The notes under the pieces: generated by a model | Told to the model about the DNA's origin: nothing | Database searches by the model: none | Seen by the model: only the letters and a program-made list of their open reading frames with translations | Source: Streptomyces griseicoloratus | Lineage (GTDB): Bacteria > Actinomycetota > Actinomycetes > Streptomycetales > Streptomycetaceae | NCBI RefSeq assembly: GCF_014534645.1 | Contig: NZ_JACVQF010000182.1 | Span: 103,147-167,146 of the forward strand | DNA length: 64,000 nt | Direction: 5' to 3' | Position numbers and translations under genes: made by a program | Shown here: positions 54,038 through 62,118 of the stretch, in pieces | Layout: each line of letters starts with the position of its first letter | Position numbering within the stretch: position 1 is the stretch's first letter

Positions 54038-54943
54038 CTAGTGCGGCGCTCCCCGCCACCCCGAGACCGGCAACGCGAACTTGGCCACCAGCCGATCCGT
54101 GAAAGAAGCATGGTGCAGCCGGGCCAGCCGCACCGGCACGGCCCCCCGCCGCACCTCCACCCGCGCCCCCGGCGGCAGCTCGACGGTCCGCCGCCCGTCG
54201 CACCACAGCACACCCGGCGGCACATGAGGCAGCACCTCCACCGCGAGCACGGAATCCGGCGAGGTCACCAACGGCTTCGCGAAGAGCGCGTGCGCCGAGA
54301 TCGGCACCATCAGCAGTGCCTCGACCTCCGGCCACACCACCGGTCCCCCGGCGGAGAAGGCGTACGCCGTCGACCCGGTCGGCGTCGACAGCACGATCCC
54401 GTCGCATCCGAACCCGGTCACCGGCCGCCCGTCGATGGCCAGCACGACCTCCAGCATCCGCTCGGCGGACACCTTCTGCACCGCCGCCTCGTTCAGCGCC
54501 CAGTCGGTGTGCACGATGTCGCCGTTGCGGTGCACGGTGACGTCGATGGTCATCCGTTCCTCGACCTCGTACGCCCGGCTCACCACCCGGTCGACGACCT
54601 TGTCGAGGTCGTCCCGCTCGGCCTCCGCGAGGAAACCGACCCTGCCCAGGTTGACGCCGAGCATCGGCACTCCGGAGGCCCGGGCGAACTCCGCGCCCCG
54701 CAGCAGCGTCCCGTCGCCGCCCAGCACGATCAGCAGCTCGCACCCGTCGAGGCACTGCGGAGTGGCCTCGCCCACCAGCTCCACCTCGTCCGGCAACGGC
54801 AGGTCCCGTGCCTCGGCCGCCAGGACGCGGACGCCGAGCCCGGCGCGCAGCAGCCCCTTGACCACGAGCTCGGCGCTGCGCACGGCCGCCGGGCGCCCGG
54901 TGTGGGCGAGCAGGAAAACAGTACGAGCTCGGTTCTGTGTCAA
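54038..54943 (-). CDS. nadK: NAD kinase
   Basis: Phosphorylates NAD to NADP; 301 residues. VLGGDGTLLRGAEF and the nucleotide-binding STPTGSTAYAFSAGGPVVWPE motif with ALNEAAV are visible. The TTG start at 54943 overlaps the tlyA stop (TTGA) and has GGAGG seven bases upstream. It stands in the tlyA-nadK-recN order that is conserved in actinobacteria. Confidence 0.96.
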   Translation of the reverse strand: MTQNRARTVFLLAHTGRPAAVRSAELVVKGLLRAGLGVRVLAAEARDLPLPDEVELVGEATPQCLDGCELLIVLGGDGTLLRGAEFARASGVPMLGVNLGRVGFLAEAERDDLDKVVDRVVSRAYEVEERMTIDVTVHRNGDIVHTDWALNEAAVQKVSAERMLEVVLAIDGRPVTGFGCDGIVLSTPTGSTAYAFSAGGPVVWPEVEALLMVPISAHALFAKPLVTSPDSVLAVEVLPHVPPGVLWCDGRRTVELPPGARVEVRRGAVPVRLARLHHASFTDRLVAKFALPVSGWRGAPH

Positions 54944-55755
54944 CGCGGCCCCTCCGCCACTGCACGGTCAACGTCCGCCGGGTCCAGTTCGCCGGCCCCG
55001 GCCCGCAGCCACAGAAAGTACTCCACGTTGCCGGAGGGACCGGGCAGCGGACTGGCGGTGACCCCCTTCACGCCGAGCCCGAGCTCCCATGCCCTGCGGG
55101 CGACGCCCCGCACGGCCTCGGCCCGCAGCTGCGCACTGCGTACCACTCCCCCGCTGCCCAGCCGCTCCTTGCCCACCTCGAACTGCGGCTTCACCATCAT
55201 CACCAGGTCGGCGTCCGGCCGCGTGCACCGCACCAGGGCGGGCAGCACCAGTCCGAGCGGGATGAAGGACAGATCCCCCACGACCAGGTCCACGGGCTCC
55301 CCATCGATCGCTTCGAGCGTCAACTCGCGTACGTTCGTACGGTCCTTGACGGTGACGCGTTCATCCTGCTGCAGGGACCAGGCGAGTTGTCCGTATCCGA
55401 CGTCCACCGCGACGACGTGCGCGGCGCCCGCCCGCAGCAGTACGTCGGTGAACCCCCCGGTGGAGGCACCGGCGTCCAGCGCCCGGCGTCCCTCGACGAC
55501 CAGGCCCTGCGGTACGAACGCCGCCAGGGCGCCGGCCAGCTTGTGGCCGCCGCGCGAGACGTAGTCGGGGTCGCTGTCGTCCTGGCTGACGACGATGGCC
55601 GCGGCGGTCTCCACCTGCGTGGCGGGCTTGGTCGCGACGGTCTTGCCGACGGTGACCCGCCCGGCGGCGATCAGCTGGCTGGCGTGCTCGCGTGAGCGCG
55701 CGAGCTTCCGGCGGACCAGCTCCGCGTCGAGACGGCGGCGTGCGACTCCTGCCAC
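54940..55755 (-). CDS. tlyA: TlyA family rRNA 2'-O-methyltransferase
   Basis: Ribosomal RNA cytidine methyltransferase (271 residues), linked in other bacteria to capreomycin sensitivity. The S4 domain RRLDAELVRRKLARSREHASQLIAAGRVTV is first, then the FtsJ-like methyltransferase with LDAGASTGGFTDVLLRAGA, VDLVVGDLSFI and VMMVKPQFEVGKERL. The Lys-Asp-Lys-Glu catalytic pattern is present. GTG 55755 has GGGAG upstream. It is coupled to nadK. Confidence 0.95.
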   Translation of the reverse strand: MAGVARRRLDAELVRRKLARSREHASQLIAAGRVTVGKTVATKPATQVETAAAIVVSQDDSDPDYVSRGGHKLAGALAAFVPQGLVVEGRRALDAGASTGGFTDVLLRAGAAHVVAVDVGYGQLAWSLQQDERVTVKDRTNVRELTLEAIDGEPVDLVVGDLSFIPLGLVLPALVRCTRPDADLVMMVKPQFEVGKERLGSGGVVRSAQLRAEAVRGVARRAWELGLGVKGVTASPLPGPSGNVEYFLWLRAGAGELDPADVDRAVAEGPR

Positions 55756-55780
55756 GTTCGGTTCAGCTCCCTTGTGCTTC

Positions 55781-56047
55781 TCAGGCGGGGGGCGCCGGAG
55801 GTCCCGGGCGGGCGTCGAGCGCGGTGAGCGCGTCGCGCAGCCCCCTGTGTACATCCTCGTACACCTCGACGTGCCCGTCCGTGGCCAGGTGGTCGGCGTC
55901 GGCCAGCCGGGCCAGCCGGGCGTCCACCTCGGCGTTGCCGGTGGGGGTGCGGGGCACGTGCAGCGGGGCGGGGGCGGCGGGATCGTGCGCCGGCTGCGCC
56001 TCCGCCCCGGCCTCCCGCGCCACGGGCTGCGGAACTGCGTCGCTCAT
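55781..56047 (-). CDS. Small conserved actinobacterial protein
   Basis: An 88-residue protein of unknown function, Pro/Ala-rich at both ends. It has a charged helical centre (TGNAEVDARLARLADADHLATDGHVEVYEDVHRGLRDAL). It is located immediately before tlyA, 25 bases upstream of its start. The location and strand suggest it is in the tlyA transcript. No family function is recognised. Confidence 0.7.
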   Translation of the reverse strand: MSDAVPQPVAREAGAEAQPAHDPAAPAPLHVPRTPTGNAEVDARLARLADADHLATDGHVEVYEDVHRGLRDALTALDARPGPPAPPA

Positions 56048-56088
56048 GCCCCGACGCTACCCGAACCGCTGCGATACGGTCGGTCGCG

Positions 56089-56436
56089 ATGGCGACGACT
56101 GAGGAGTGCCGCGCCGCACTCGAGAAGCTCTCGGACAACATGCAGGACGCCGAAGGCGACGTCCGGGCGGCCGCCGAACTGAACCGTTCGGTGAGCTGCC
56201 ACATCACCGACCTGGACGTCACCTTCGCCGGACGCATGGCGGACGGCCGTATCGACGTGCGCGAGACCCTTGACGGGCCCCCGCGCGAGAAGGCCGAGAT
56301 CCGGCTGGCCATGACCGGCGACGACCTGGTGGCCCTGGTCGACGGCGAGCTGAACTTCGCCAGGGCCTGGGGCTCGGGCCGGGTGCGGCTGGAGGCCGGC
56401 CTGCGCGACCTGTTCCGGCTCAGAAAGCTGCTGTAG
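56089..56436 (+). CDS. SCP-2 sterol-transfer-family protein
   Basis: A 115-residue protein resembling the SCP-2 fold: TDLDVTFAGRMADGRIDV, IRLAMTGDDLVALVDGELNFARAWGSGRVRLEAGLRDLFRLR. The DDLVALVDGELNFARAWGSGRV block is typical of the lipid-binding domain. It is divergent from the small gene at 55781. The ligand is unknown; in bacteria such proteins often bind lipids or accompany other enzymes. Confidence 0.85.
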   Translation: MATTEECRAALEKLSDNMQDAEGDVRAAAELNRSVSCHITDLDVTFAGRMADGRIDVRETLDGPPREKAEIRLAMTGDDLVALVDGELNFARAWGSGRVRLEAGLRDLFRLRKLL

Positions 56437-56590
56437 CGTCCGGCCCCGGAGAGCCGCTGCGCCGTCCGGCGCGTACGGCTGCCGCACGCCCGCCCCGAAC
56501 CACCGCCGCGCAGGCGTCCGGCCCCGGGAGAGCGCGCCGTGGCCTCCGGCCCGGACGGCTGCCGTACGGCCGGTCCGGACCACCGGCGTC
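56436..56590. repeat. Imperfect 78-bp direct repeat
   Basis: Two diverged copies start GCGTCCGGCCCCGG at 56436 and 56514 and both include CGGCTGCCG and CCACCG elements. It fills the gap between convergent genes. Confidence 0.45.
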
Positions 56591-56601
56591 CGGCGTCCGG
56601 C

Positions 56602-57435
56602 TCAGGAGGCTTCCGCGGCCACCTTCTCGGGCTCGGCGGCGCCGCGCCCGCGGGCCTTGCGCGCGGCAGGCACCACCAGCGGCGTACCCGTCTCCGGGTC
56701 GTCGATCACCTGGCAGCGCAGCCCGAAGACCTCCTCGACCAGCTCGGACGTGACGATGTCGTTCGGCGCGCCCTCGGCGATGACCTCCCCGCCGCGCAGG
56801 GCGATGAGGTGGGTGGCGTACCGGGCGGCGTGGTTGAGGTCGTGCAGGACGGCCACGAGGGTGCGGCCCTGCTCCTCGTGCAGCTCGGCGCACAGGTCGA
56901 GGACGTCGATCTGGTGCTGGATGTCCAGGTACGTCGTCGGCTCGTCGAGGAGCAGCAGCGGGGTCTGCTGGGCGAGCGCCATGGCGATCCACACGCGCTG
57001 CCGCTGACCGCCGGAGAGCTCGTCGACGTAGCGGTCGGCGAGTTCGGCGACGCCCGTCTGGGCCATCGACTCCTGGACGACCCGCTCGTCCTCGGTCGAC
57101 CACTGGCGCAGCAGGCCCTGGTGCGGGTAGCGGCCGCGGCCGACCAGGTCGGCGACGGTGATGCCGTCGGGAGCGATCGACGACTGCGGCAGCAGGCCGA
57201 GGGTCCGGGCGACCTGCTTGGCGGGCATCGACTGGATGACCTCGCCGTCGAGGAGCACCCGGCCCTGGCTGGGCTTGAGCATCCGCGACAGGGCCCGCAG
57301 CAGGGTGGACTTGCCGCACGCGTTCGGGCCGACGATCACGGTGAAGGAGTTGTCGGGTATCTCCACCGACAGCTTCTCCGCGATGACGCGCTGGTCGTAG
57401 GCGAGGGTGACGTTCTCGGCGGACAGGCGGTTCAC
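56602..57435 (-). CDS. Iron-siderophore ABC transporter ATP-binding protein
   Basis: FepC/FecE-type ATPase, 277 residues. Motifs: GPNACGKSTLLRALSRML (Walker A), [43 protein letters not shown] (signature), LLLLDEPTTYLDIQHQIDVL (Walker B and D-loop) and VLHDLNHAARYA. GTG 57435 has AAAGGAG four bases upstream; a longer frame from 57486 is less likely. It is the last gene of the iron operon. Confidence 0.95.
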   Translation of the reverse strand: MNRLSAENVTLAYDQRVIAEKLSVEIPDNSFTVIVGPNACGKSTLLRALSRMLKPSQGRVLLDGEVIQSMPAKQVARTLGLLPQSSIAPDGITVADLVGRGRYPHQGLLRQWSTEDERVVQESMAQTGVAELADRYVDELSGGQRQRVWIAMALAQQTPLLLLDEPTTYLDIQHQIDVLDLCAELHEEQGRTLVAVLHDLNHAARYATHLIALRGGEVIAEGAPNDIVTSELVEEVFGLRCQVIDDPETGTPLVVPAARKARGRGAAEPEKVAAEAS

Positions 57436-57482
57436 GATGCTCCTTTGGTTGTTCAGCCCGCTGCGGGTGCCGGCGCCGGCGC

Positions 57483-58520
57483 TCATATCCGGCCCGCCTT
57501 GCGCTCGGTGACGAGGAGCCACAGCAGGTAGACGCCGCCGAGGACACCGGTGACCACGCCCACGGGCAGCTGGTCGGCGCCGAAGGCCCGCTGGGAGATC
57601 CAGTCCGCGGTGACCAGGAGGGCGGCGCCCATGCACAGGGACGGCAGCAGGTTGGGTCCGGGCGAGCGGGTCAGGCGGCGGGCGAGCTGCGGCGCGGTGA
57701 GCGCGACGAAGCTGACCGGTCCCGCCGCGGCGGTGGCGGCGGCGGTGAGCAGCACGGCGGCCACCAGCAGCAGCATCCGTACCCGCTCGACGCGCACTCC
57801 GAGGGCGTAGGAGATGTCGTCGCCCATCTCCATCATCCGCAGCCCCCGGCCGTTGGCGAGGACGAGCGGCACCAGCACGGCGCACAGCGCGAGCAGCGGC
57901 CAGACCTGGTTCCAGTCACGCCCGTCGAGGGATCCGGTCATCCACACGACCGCGCGGGCGGCGTCGACGATGTCGGCCCGGGTGAGCAGATAGCCGTTGA
58001 TCGCCGTGACGATCGCGGACATGCCGATGCCGACCAGAACCAGTCGGTAGCCGTGCACGCCCTGCTTCCAGGCGAGCAGGTAGATGCCGAGTCCGGTCAC
58101 CAGGCCGCCCATCAGCGCCCCGAGGGTCACCTGCGTCGCGCCCCCGGAGAACAGCACGATCATCGTGAGCGCACCGGCCGTCGCGCCCTGCCCGAGACCC
58201 AGCACGTCCGGACTGCCCAGCGGATTGCGGGAGATGGCCTGGAACAGCGCACCGCCCAGTCCGAGCGAGGCGCCGACCAGGAGCCCCACCAGGACCCGCG
58301 GCAGCCGCAGTTCGTTGACGATGAACTCCTGGCTGGCGTTGCCCTCGCCGAACAGGGTCCTGAGCACATCGGCGGCCGGGATCTCGAAGTCGCCGGTGCC
58401 GATCAGCACGACGCTCGCGGCGAGCGCGGCGACCAGCAGCAGAACGACCACGACGAGGGTCCGCACGTCGAGGCGGACCGAGAGCCCTCCCGGGCTCCGC
58501 ACAGCACGGTTGGTCTTCAC
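57483..58520 (-). CDS. Iron-siderophore ABC transporter permease (FecCD family)
   Basis: A 345-residue permease. Typical FecCD motifs are LPRVLVGLLVGASLGLGGALFQAISRNPLGSPDVLGLGQGA near the start, and SFVALTAPQLARRL, a coupling-helix region, late in the protein. About nine or ten helices. The GTG at 58520 overlaps the stop of the first permease gene (GTGA). It pairs with the other permease as a heterodimer. Confidence 0.95.
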   Translation of the reverse strand: MKTNRAVRSPGGLSVRLDVRTLVVVVLLLVAALAASVVLIGTGDFEIPAADVLRTLFGEGNASQEFIVNELRLPRVLVGLLVGASLGLGGALFQAISRNPLGSPDVLGLGQGATAGALTMIVLFSGGATQVTLGALMGGLVTGLGIYLLAWKQGVHGYRLVLVGIGMSAIVTAINGYLLTRADIVDAARAVVWMTGSLDGRDWNQVWPLLALCAVLVPLVLANGRGLRMMEMGDDISYALGVRVERVRMLLLVAAVLLTAAATAAAGPVSFVALTAPQLARRLTRSPGPNLLPSLCMGAALLVTADWISQRAFGADQLPVGVVTGVLGGVYLLWLLVTERKAGRI

Positions 58521-59560
58521 AGCTGAGCCGTCCTCCGCCGTCGTACGAGGTAGATGAAGACCGGGCCGCCCAGGACCGCGGTGACGATGCCGACCTGGAG
58601 CTCCGCGGGCCGGGCGACGATCCTGCCGAGGACGTCCGCGCCGAGCAGCAGCACGGGCGACAGGATCGCCGCGTACGGCAGGATCCAGCGCAGGTCGGGC
58701 CCGGTGAAGGAGCGCACGACGTGCGGGACCATCAGGCCCACGAACACGATGGGGCCGCAGGCGGCGGTCGCGGCCCCGCACAGCACGGTCGCGGCGAGCA
58801 TGGACAGCGCGCGCGTGCGGTTCAGGTTGGCGCCGAGCGCCTTGGCCGTGTCGTCGCCCATCTCCATGGCGTTGAGCGGCCGGGCGAGCGCCAGGGCGAG
58901 GACCGAGCCCACCACGAAGAACGGCAGCACCTCCCAGATGATCTCGTCGGTCGCCGAGGACAGCGAACCGACCGTCCAGAAGCGCATCCTGCCCAGCGCC
59001 GCGTCATCCATGATCATCACGGCCTGGAGGTAGCCGAAGAGCGCGGCGCTGATCGCCGTGCCGGCCAGCGCCAGCCGCACCGGCGTGGCGCCCCGGCTGC
59101 CGCCCAGGAACCACACCAGCGCACCGACCGCCGCCGCACCGAGGAAGGCGAACCACACATAGCCGGTCAGGGAAGTGACGCCGAGGAAGGTGATGGCCGT
59201 GACGACCGCCGCGGAGGCCCCGGCGTTGATGCCGAGCAGGCCGGGGTCGGCCAGCGGGTTCCGGGTGAGCGCCTGCAGCACGGCCCCGGACAGTCCGAGC
59301 GCGGCACCGGCGAGCAGACCGAGCACCGTCCTCGACAGGCGCTCGCCGACGACGACGTCGCCGAAGGTGCCCGAGTCGTGGAACAGACCGTGCCAGACCT
59401 GGTCCAGGGCCAGGTCCTTCGCACCGATCGCGATGCTCGCCAACGCGACGACCACCAGGACCGCCACGGAGACGAGCAACCCAACGGCACGTATCGCCCG
59501 GCGTTTCGGGGGCGCGGGGGCGGTCTCCGCGCGCTGTTCGGGGGGACTGTCGACCAACAC
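58517..59560 (-). CDS. Iron-siderophore ABC transporter permease (FecCD family)
   Basis: First permease of the iron operon, 347 residues. It has LSRTVLGLLAGAALGLSGAVLQALTRNPLADPGLLGINAGA and the coupling segment FVGLMVPHVVRSFTGPDLRW. The GTG start at 59560 lies five bases downstream of an iron box (59565-59583) and has no ribosome site, so the mRNA may be leaderless. Operon order is permease, permease, ATPase. No siderophore receptor gene is present nearby. Confidence 0.94.
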   Translation of the reverse strand: MLVDSPPEQRAETAPAPPKRRAIRAVGLLVSVAVLVVVALASIAIGAKDLALDQVWHGLFHDSGTFGDVVVGERLSRTVLGLLAGAALGLSGAVLQALTRNPLADPGLLGINAGASAAVVTAITFLGVTSLTGYVWFAFLGAAAVGALVWFLGGSRGATPVRLALAGTAISAALFGYLQAVMIMDDAALGRMRFWTVGSLSSATDEIIWEVLPFFVVGSVLALALARPLNAMEMGDDTAKALGANLNRTRALSMLAATVLCGAATAACGPIVFVGLMVPHVVRSFTGPDLRWILPYAAILSPVLLLGADVLGRIVARPAELQVGIVTAVLGGPVFIYLVRRRRTAQL

Positions 59561-59564
59561 GCAG

Positions 59565-59583
59565 TTAGGTTAGCCTACCCTGC
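59565..59583. promoter_or_regulatory. DtxR/DmdR-type iron box
   Basis: TTAGGTTAGCCTACCCTGC matches the actinobacterial iron box TTAGGTTAGCCTAACCTAA at 16 of 19 bases. It ends next to the first codon of the permease and overlaps a TAACCT -10-like element, so an iron-loaded repressor would block the promoter. Confidence 0.8.
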
Positions 59584-59656
59584 CAACCGATCACGATCCC
59601 CAGGACGCGGCCCGGCAGGCCGGCCCCGCGGCGGGCTCCTTCCCCGCGACGGTGCC

Positions 59657-60688
59657 TCACAACCCCAGTCGCGCCAGCGTCTTCCCCGGGTCCAGCTCGC
59701 ACCTGCCCTCCCCGGCCGCCGTCCAGGCCGCCGCGCACAGCGCCCGCAGCCCGTCCAGGGCCTCGCCGTCGCCCTCCAACTCCAGCCGCTCACGGCCGGC
59801 CGTCGCCGTCCAGCCACCGCAGCGGAACCCACCGTCCTCGTCCCCGGTGACCTCGGCCTGCCCGGCGAGCAGCCCGCGCAGATCGGCGTCGACGTACGTC
59901 GGCCGGTGCTGCGGCGGCGCGGCCAGCAACTGCGCCGCGTCGGTGACACCGGTCAGGACGAGCAGCGAGTCGACCTCCCCGTTGAACGCGCCCTCGATGT
60001 CCGTGTCCAGCCGGTCCCCCACCACCAGGGGCCGCCGGGCCCCGGTCCGCAGGATCGTCTCCCGGTGCATCGGAGGCAGCGGCTTCCCCGCGACCTGCGG
60101 CTCCGCCCCGGTGGCCGTCCGCACGACCTGCACCGCCGCGCCGTTGCCCGGAGCGATCCCGCGCGCGCTCGGGATCGTCAGGTCGGTGTTGGAGGCGTAC
60201 CACGGCACGCCGCGCGCGATGGCGTAGCACGCCTCCGCGAACCGGCCCCACGGCAGCTCGGGCCCGCCGTACCCCTGCGCCACCGCCGCCGGATCGTCGT
60301 CCGCCGACTCCACCGGTTCCAGGCCGCGCTCGCGCAGCGCCACCCGCAGCCCCTCACCGCCGACCACCAGGACCCGGGCGCCCGCCGGCACCTGCTCGGC
60401 GATCAGCCGGGCCACCGCCTGCGCCGACGTGATGACGTCGTCCGCAACCGTCGGTATGCCCAGCTCGGTCAGGTGCGCCGCCACCGCGTCGGGCGTACGG
60501 AGCGCGTTGTTCGTGACGTACGCGAGCCGCATGCCGCCCGCGCGGGCCGTGGCCAGCGACTCGACCGCGTGGACGATCGCGTTCCCCCCGGCGTAGACCA
60601 CGCCGTCCAGATCGAGCAGCGCCGTGTCGTACGCCTCGCTCAGTCCCCGCCCACTGCCCTCGGGCCTCGTCCTGACGCTCCGGCTCAT
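59657..60688 (-). CDS. HAD-superfamily phosphatase (NagD/PGP-like)
   Basis: A 343-residue HAD enzyme of the IIA type. The nucleophile motif is LLDLDGVVY, with YVTNNALRTPD, GKPLPPMH (motif 3) and VGDRLDTDIEGA (motif 4). Members dephosphorylate sugar phosphates, p-nitrophenylphosphate or 2-phosphoglycolate. A C-terminal extension of about 70 residues is typical of actinobacterial copies. ATG 60688 has GAGGAG upstream. It is upstream of the iron operon but the iron box separates them. Confidence 0.88.
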   Translation of the reverse strand: MSRSVRTRPEGSGRGLSEAYDTALLDLDGVVYAGGNAIVHAVESLATARAGGMRLAYVTNNALRTPDAVAAHLTELGIPTVADDVITSAQAVARLIAEQVPAGARVLVVGGEGLRVALRERGLEPVESADDDPAAVAQGYGGPELPWGRFAEACYAIARGVPWYASNTDLTIPSARGIAPGNGAAVQVVRTATGAEPQVAGKPLPPMHRETILRTGARRPLVVGDRLDTDIEGAFNGEVDSLLVLTGVTDAAQLLAAPPQHRPTYVDADLRGLLAGQAEVTGDEDGGFRCGGWTATAGRERLELEGDGEALDGLRALCAAAWTAAGEGRCELDPGKTLARLGL

Positions 60689-60759
60689 TGCACATCGCTC
60701 CTCGTTCGACGCCTTTCCCCGATCATCCCCCATGCCACTGACACACGTACGATGCCGGG

Positions 60760-62052
60760 ATGGACACTGCAGGTCACCCGGAAGCAACGGCGCGCCGGGG
60801 CCTGGAACTCACCCCGTTCCGAGGCCTCCGATACGACCCCCACCGGGTCGGCAGCCTTGCCGCCGTGACATCCCCGCCGTACGACGTCGTCGTCCGCCCC
60901 GACGGCCTGCTCCACCTCGAATCCGCCGACCCGTACAACATCGTCCGCCTGATCCTCCCCCAGGCCGCCACGCCGGAGGCCCGCAACGAGCAGGCCGCCC
61001 GCACGCTGCGGCGCTGGCTGTCCGAGGGCGTCCTGACCGCCGACCCCGAACCCTGCCTGTACGTCTACGAGCAGAGCGACGGCGACGGCCTGCTGCAACG
61101 CGGCATCATCGGCGCCCTGCGCGTGTCGGACCCCGCCGACCGGGTCGTCCTGCCGCACGAGGACGTCATGCCGCACGTCGTCGCCGACCGTGCCGCCCTC
61201 ATGCGGGCCACCTCGGCGAACCTCGAACCCCTGCTGCTGACCTACCGCGGCAACGGCGACACGGCCGCCACGACCACCGTCGTGGAACGCGCCGCCGGCC
61301 TGCCACCGCTGCTGTCGACGACCACGGAGGACGGCTTCCGCCACCGCCTGTGGTCGGTCACCGATCCCGGCGACATGGCCGCCGTCCGGTCCGAACTGGA
61401 ACAGCACCAGGCGCTCATCGCCGACGGCCACCACCGCTGGGCCACGTACCGCACGCTACGCGCCGAACACCCCTCCCCCAGCCCCTGGGACTACGGCCTC
61501 GTCCTCCTGGTCGACACGGCCCGCTACCCGCTCCGCGTCCGCGCCATCCACCGCCTCCTGCACGGCCTGCCGGTGAGCGACGCTCTGACCGCCCTGGAGG
61601 GCCGCTTCCGCGTCCGCCGCCTCGGGGCGCCCTTGGCCGAGGCCATGGACGCCCTCGCGGCCGCGGCCGGGGAGGGCAACGCCTTCCTGCTCGCCGGCGA
61701 CGGCGCCTTCCACCTCGTCGACCGGCCGGACCCGGCACTACTGGCCCGCACGGTCCCCACCGACCGCCCGCAGGCGTGGCGCACGCTCGACGCGACGGTC
61801 CTGCACGCCACGCTCCTGGCCCACGTCTGGCGCGTTCCCGACGACTCCGCCGCGCACATCTCCTACATCCACGACACCGCCGCCACGGTCGAGAAGGCGG
61901 AACGCGACGGCGGCACGGCCGTCCTGTTGCACCCGGTCCGCGAGGACGTCGTCCGCGACCTGGCCCGGCAGGGCGTCACGATGCCCCGCAAGTCGACGTC
62001 GTTCGGACCGAAGCCGGCGTCGGGTCTGGTGCTGCGCGCACTGGACCTGTGA
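60760..62052 (+). CDS. DUF1015 family protein
   Basis: A 430-residue protein of DUF1015. Markers include AVTSPPYDVV near the start, SADPYNIVRLILP, and the conserved LIADGHHRWATYRTLR with His and Arg residues. The function is not established; such genes are often near serine or phosphonate metabolism but no such context is visible here. It is divergent from the HAD gene with a 71-base gap. Confidence 0.88.
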   Translation: MDTAGHPEATARRGLELTPFRGLRYDPHRVGSLAAVTSPPYDVVVRPDGLLHLESADPYNIVRLILPQAATPEARNEQAARTLRRWLSEGVLTADPEPCLYVYEQSDGDGLLQRGIIGALRVSDPADRVVLPHEDVMPHVVADRAALMRATSANLEPLLLTYRGNGDTAATTTVVERAAGLPPLLSTTTEDGFRHRLWSVTDPGDMAAVRSELEQHQALIADGHHRWATYRTLRAEHPSPSPWDYGLVLLVDTARYPLRVRAIHRLLHGLPVSDALTALEGRFRVRRLGAPLAEAMDALAAAAGEGNAFLLAGDGAFHLVDRPDPALLARTVPTDRPQAWRTLDATVLHATLLAHVWRVPDDSAAHISYIHDTAATVEKAERDGGTAVLLHPVREDVVRDLARQGVTMPRKSTSFGPKPASGLVLRALDL

Positions 62053-62065
62053 GGCGGTACGAGAA

Positions 62066-62109
62066 CATGACGAAGGGGCGGGACCGCGCGGTCCCGCCCC
62101 TTCGTCATG
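62066..62109. terminator. 44-bp perfect palindrome acting as bidirectional terminator
   Basis: 22 bases (62066-62087) are exactly complementary to the next 22 (62088-62109), just after the DUF1015 stop and before the convergent TPR-like gene stop at 62119. Confidence 0.85.
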
Positions 62110-62118
62110 CCGTCGGCG

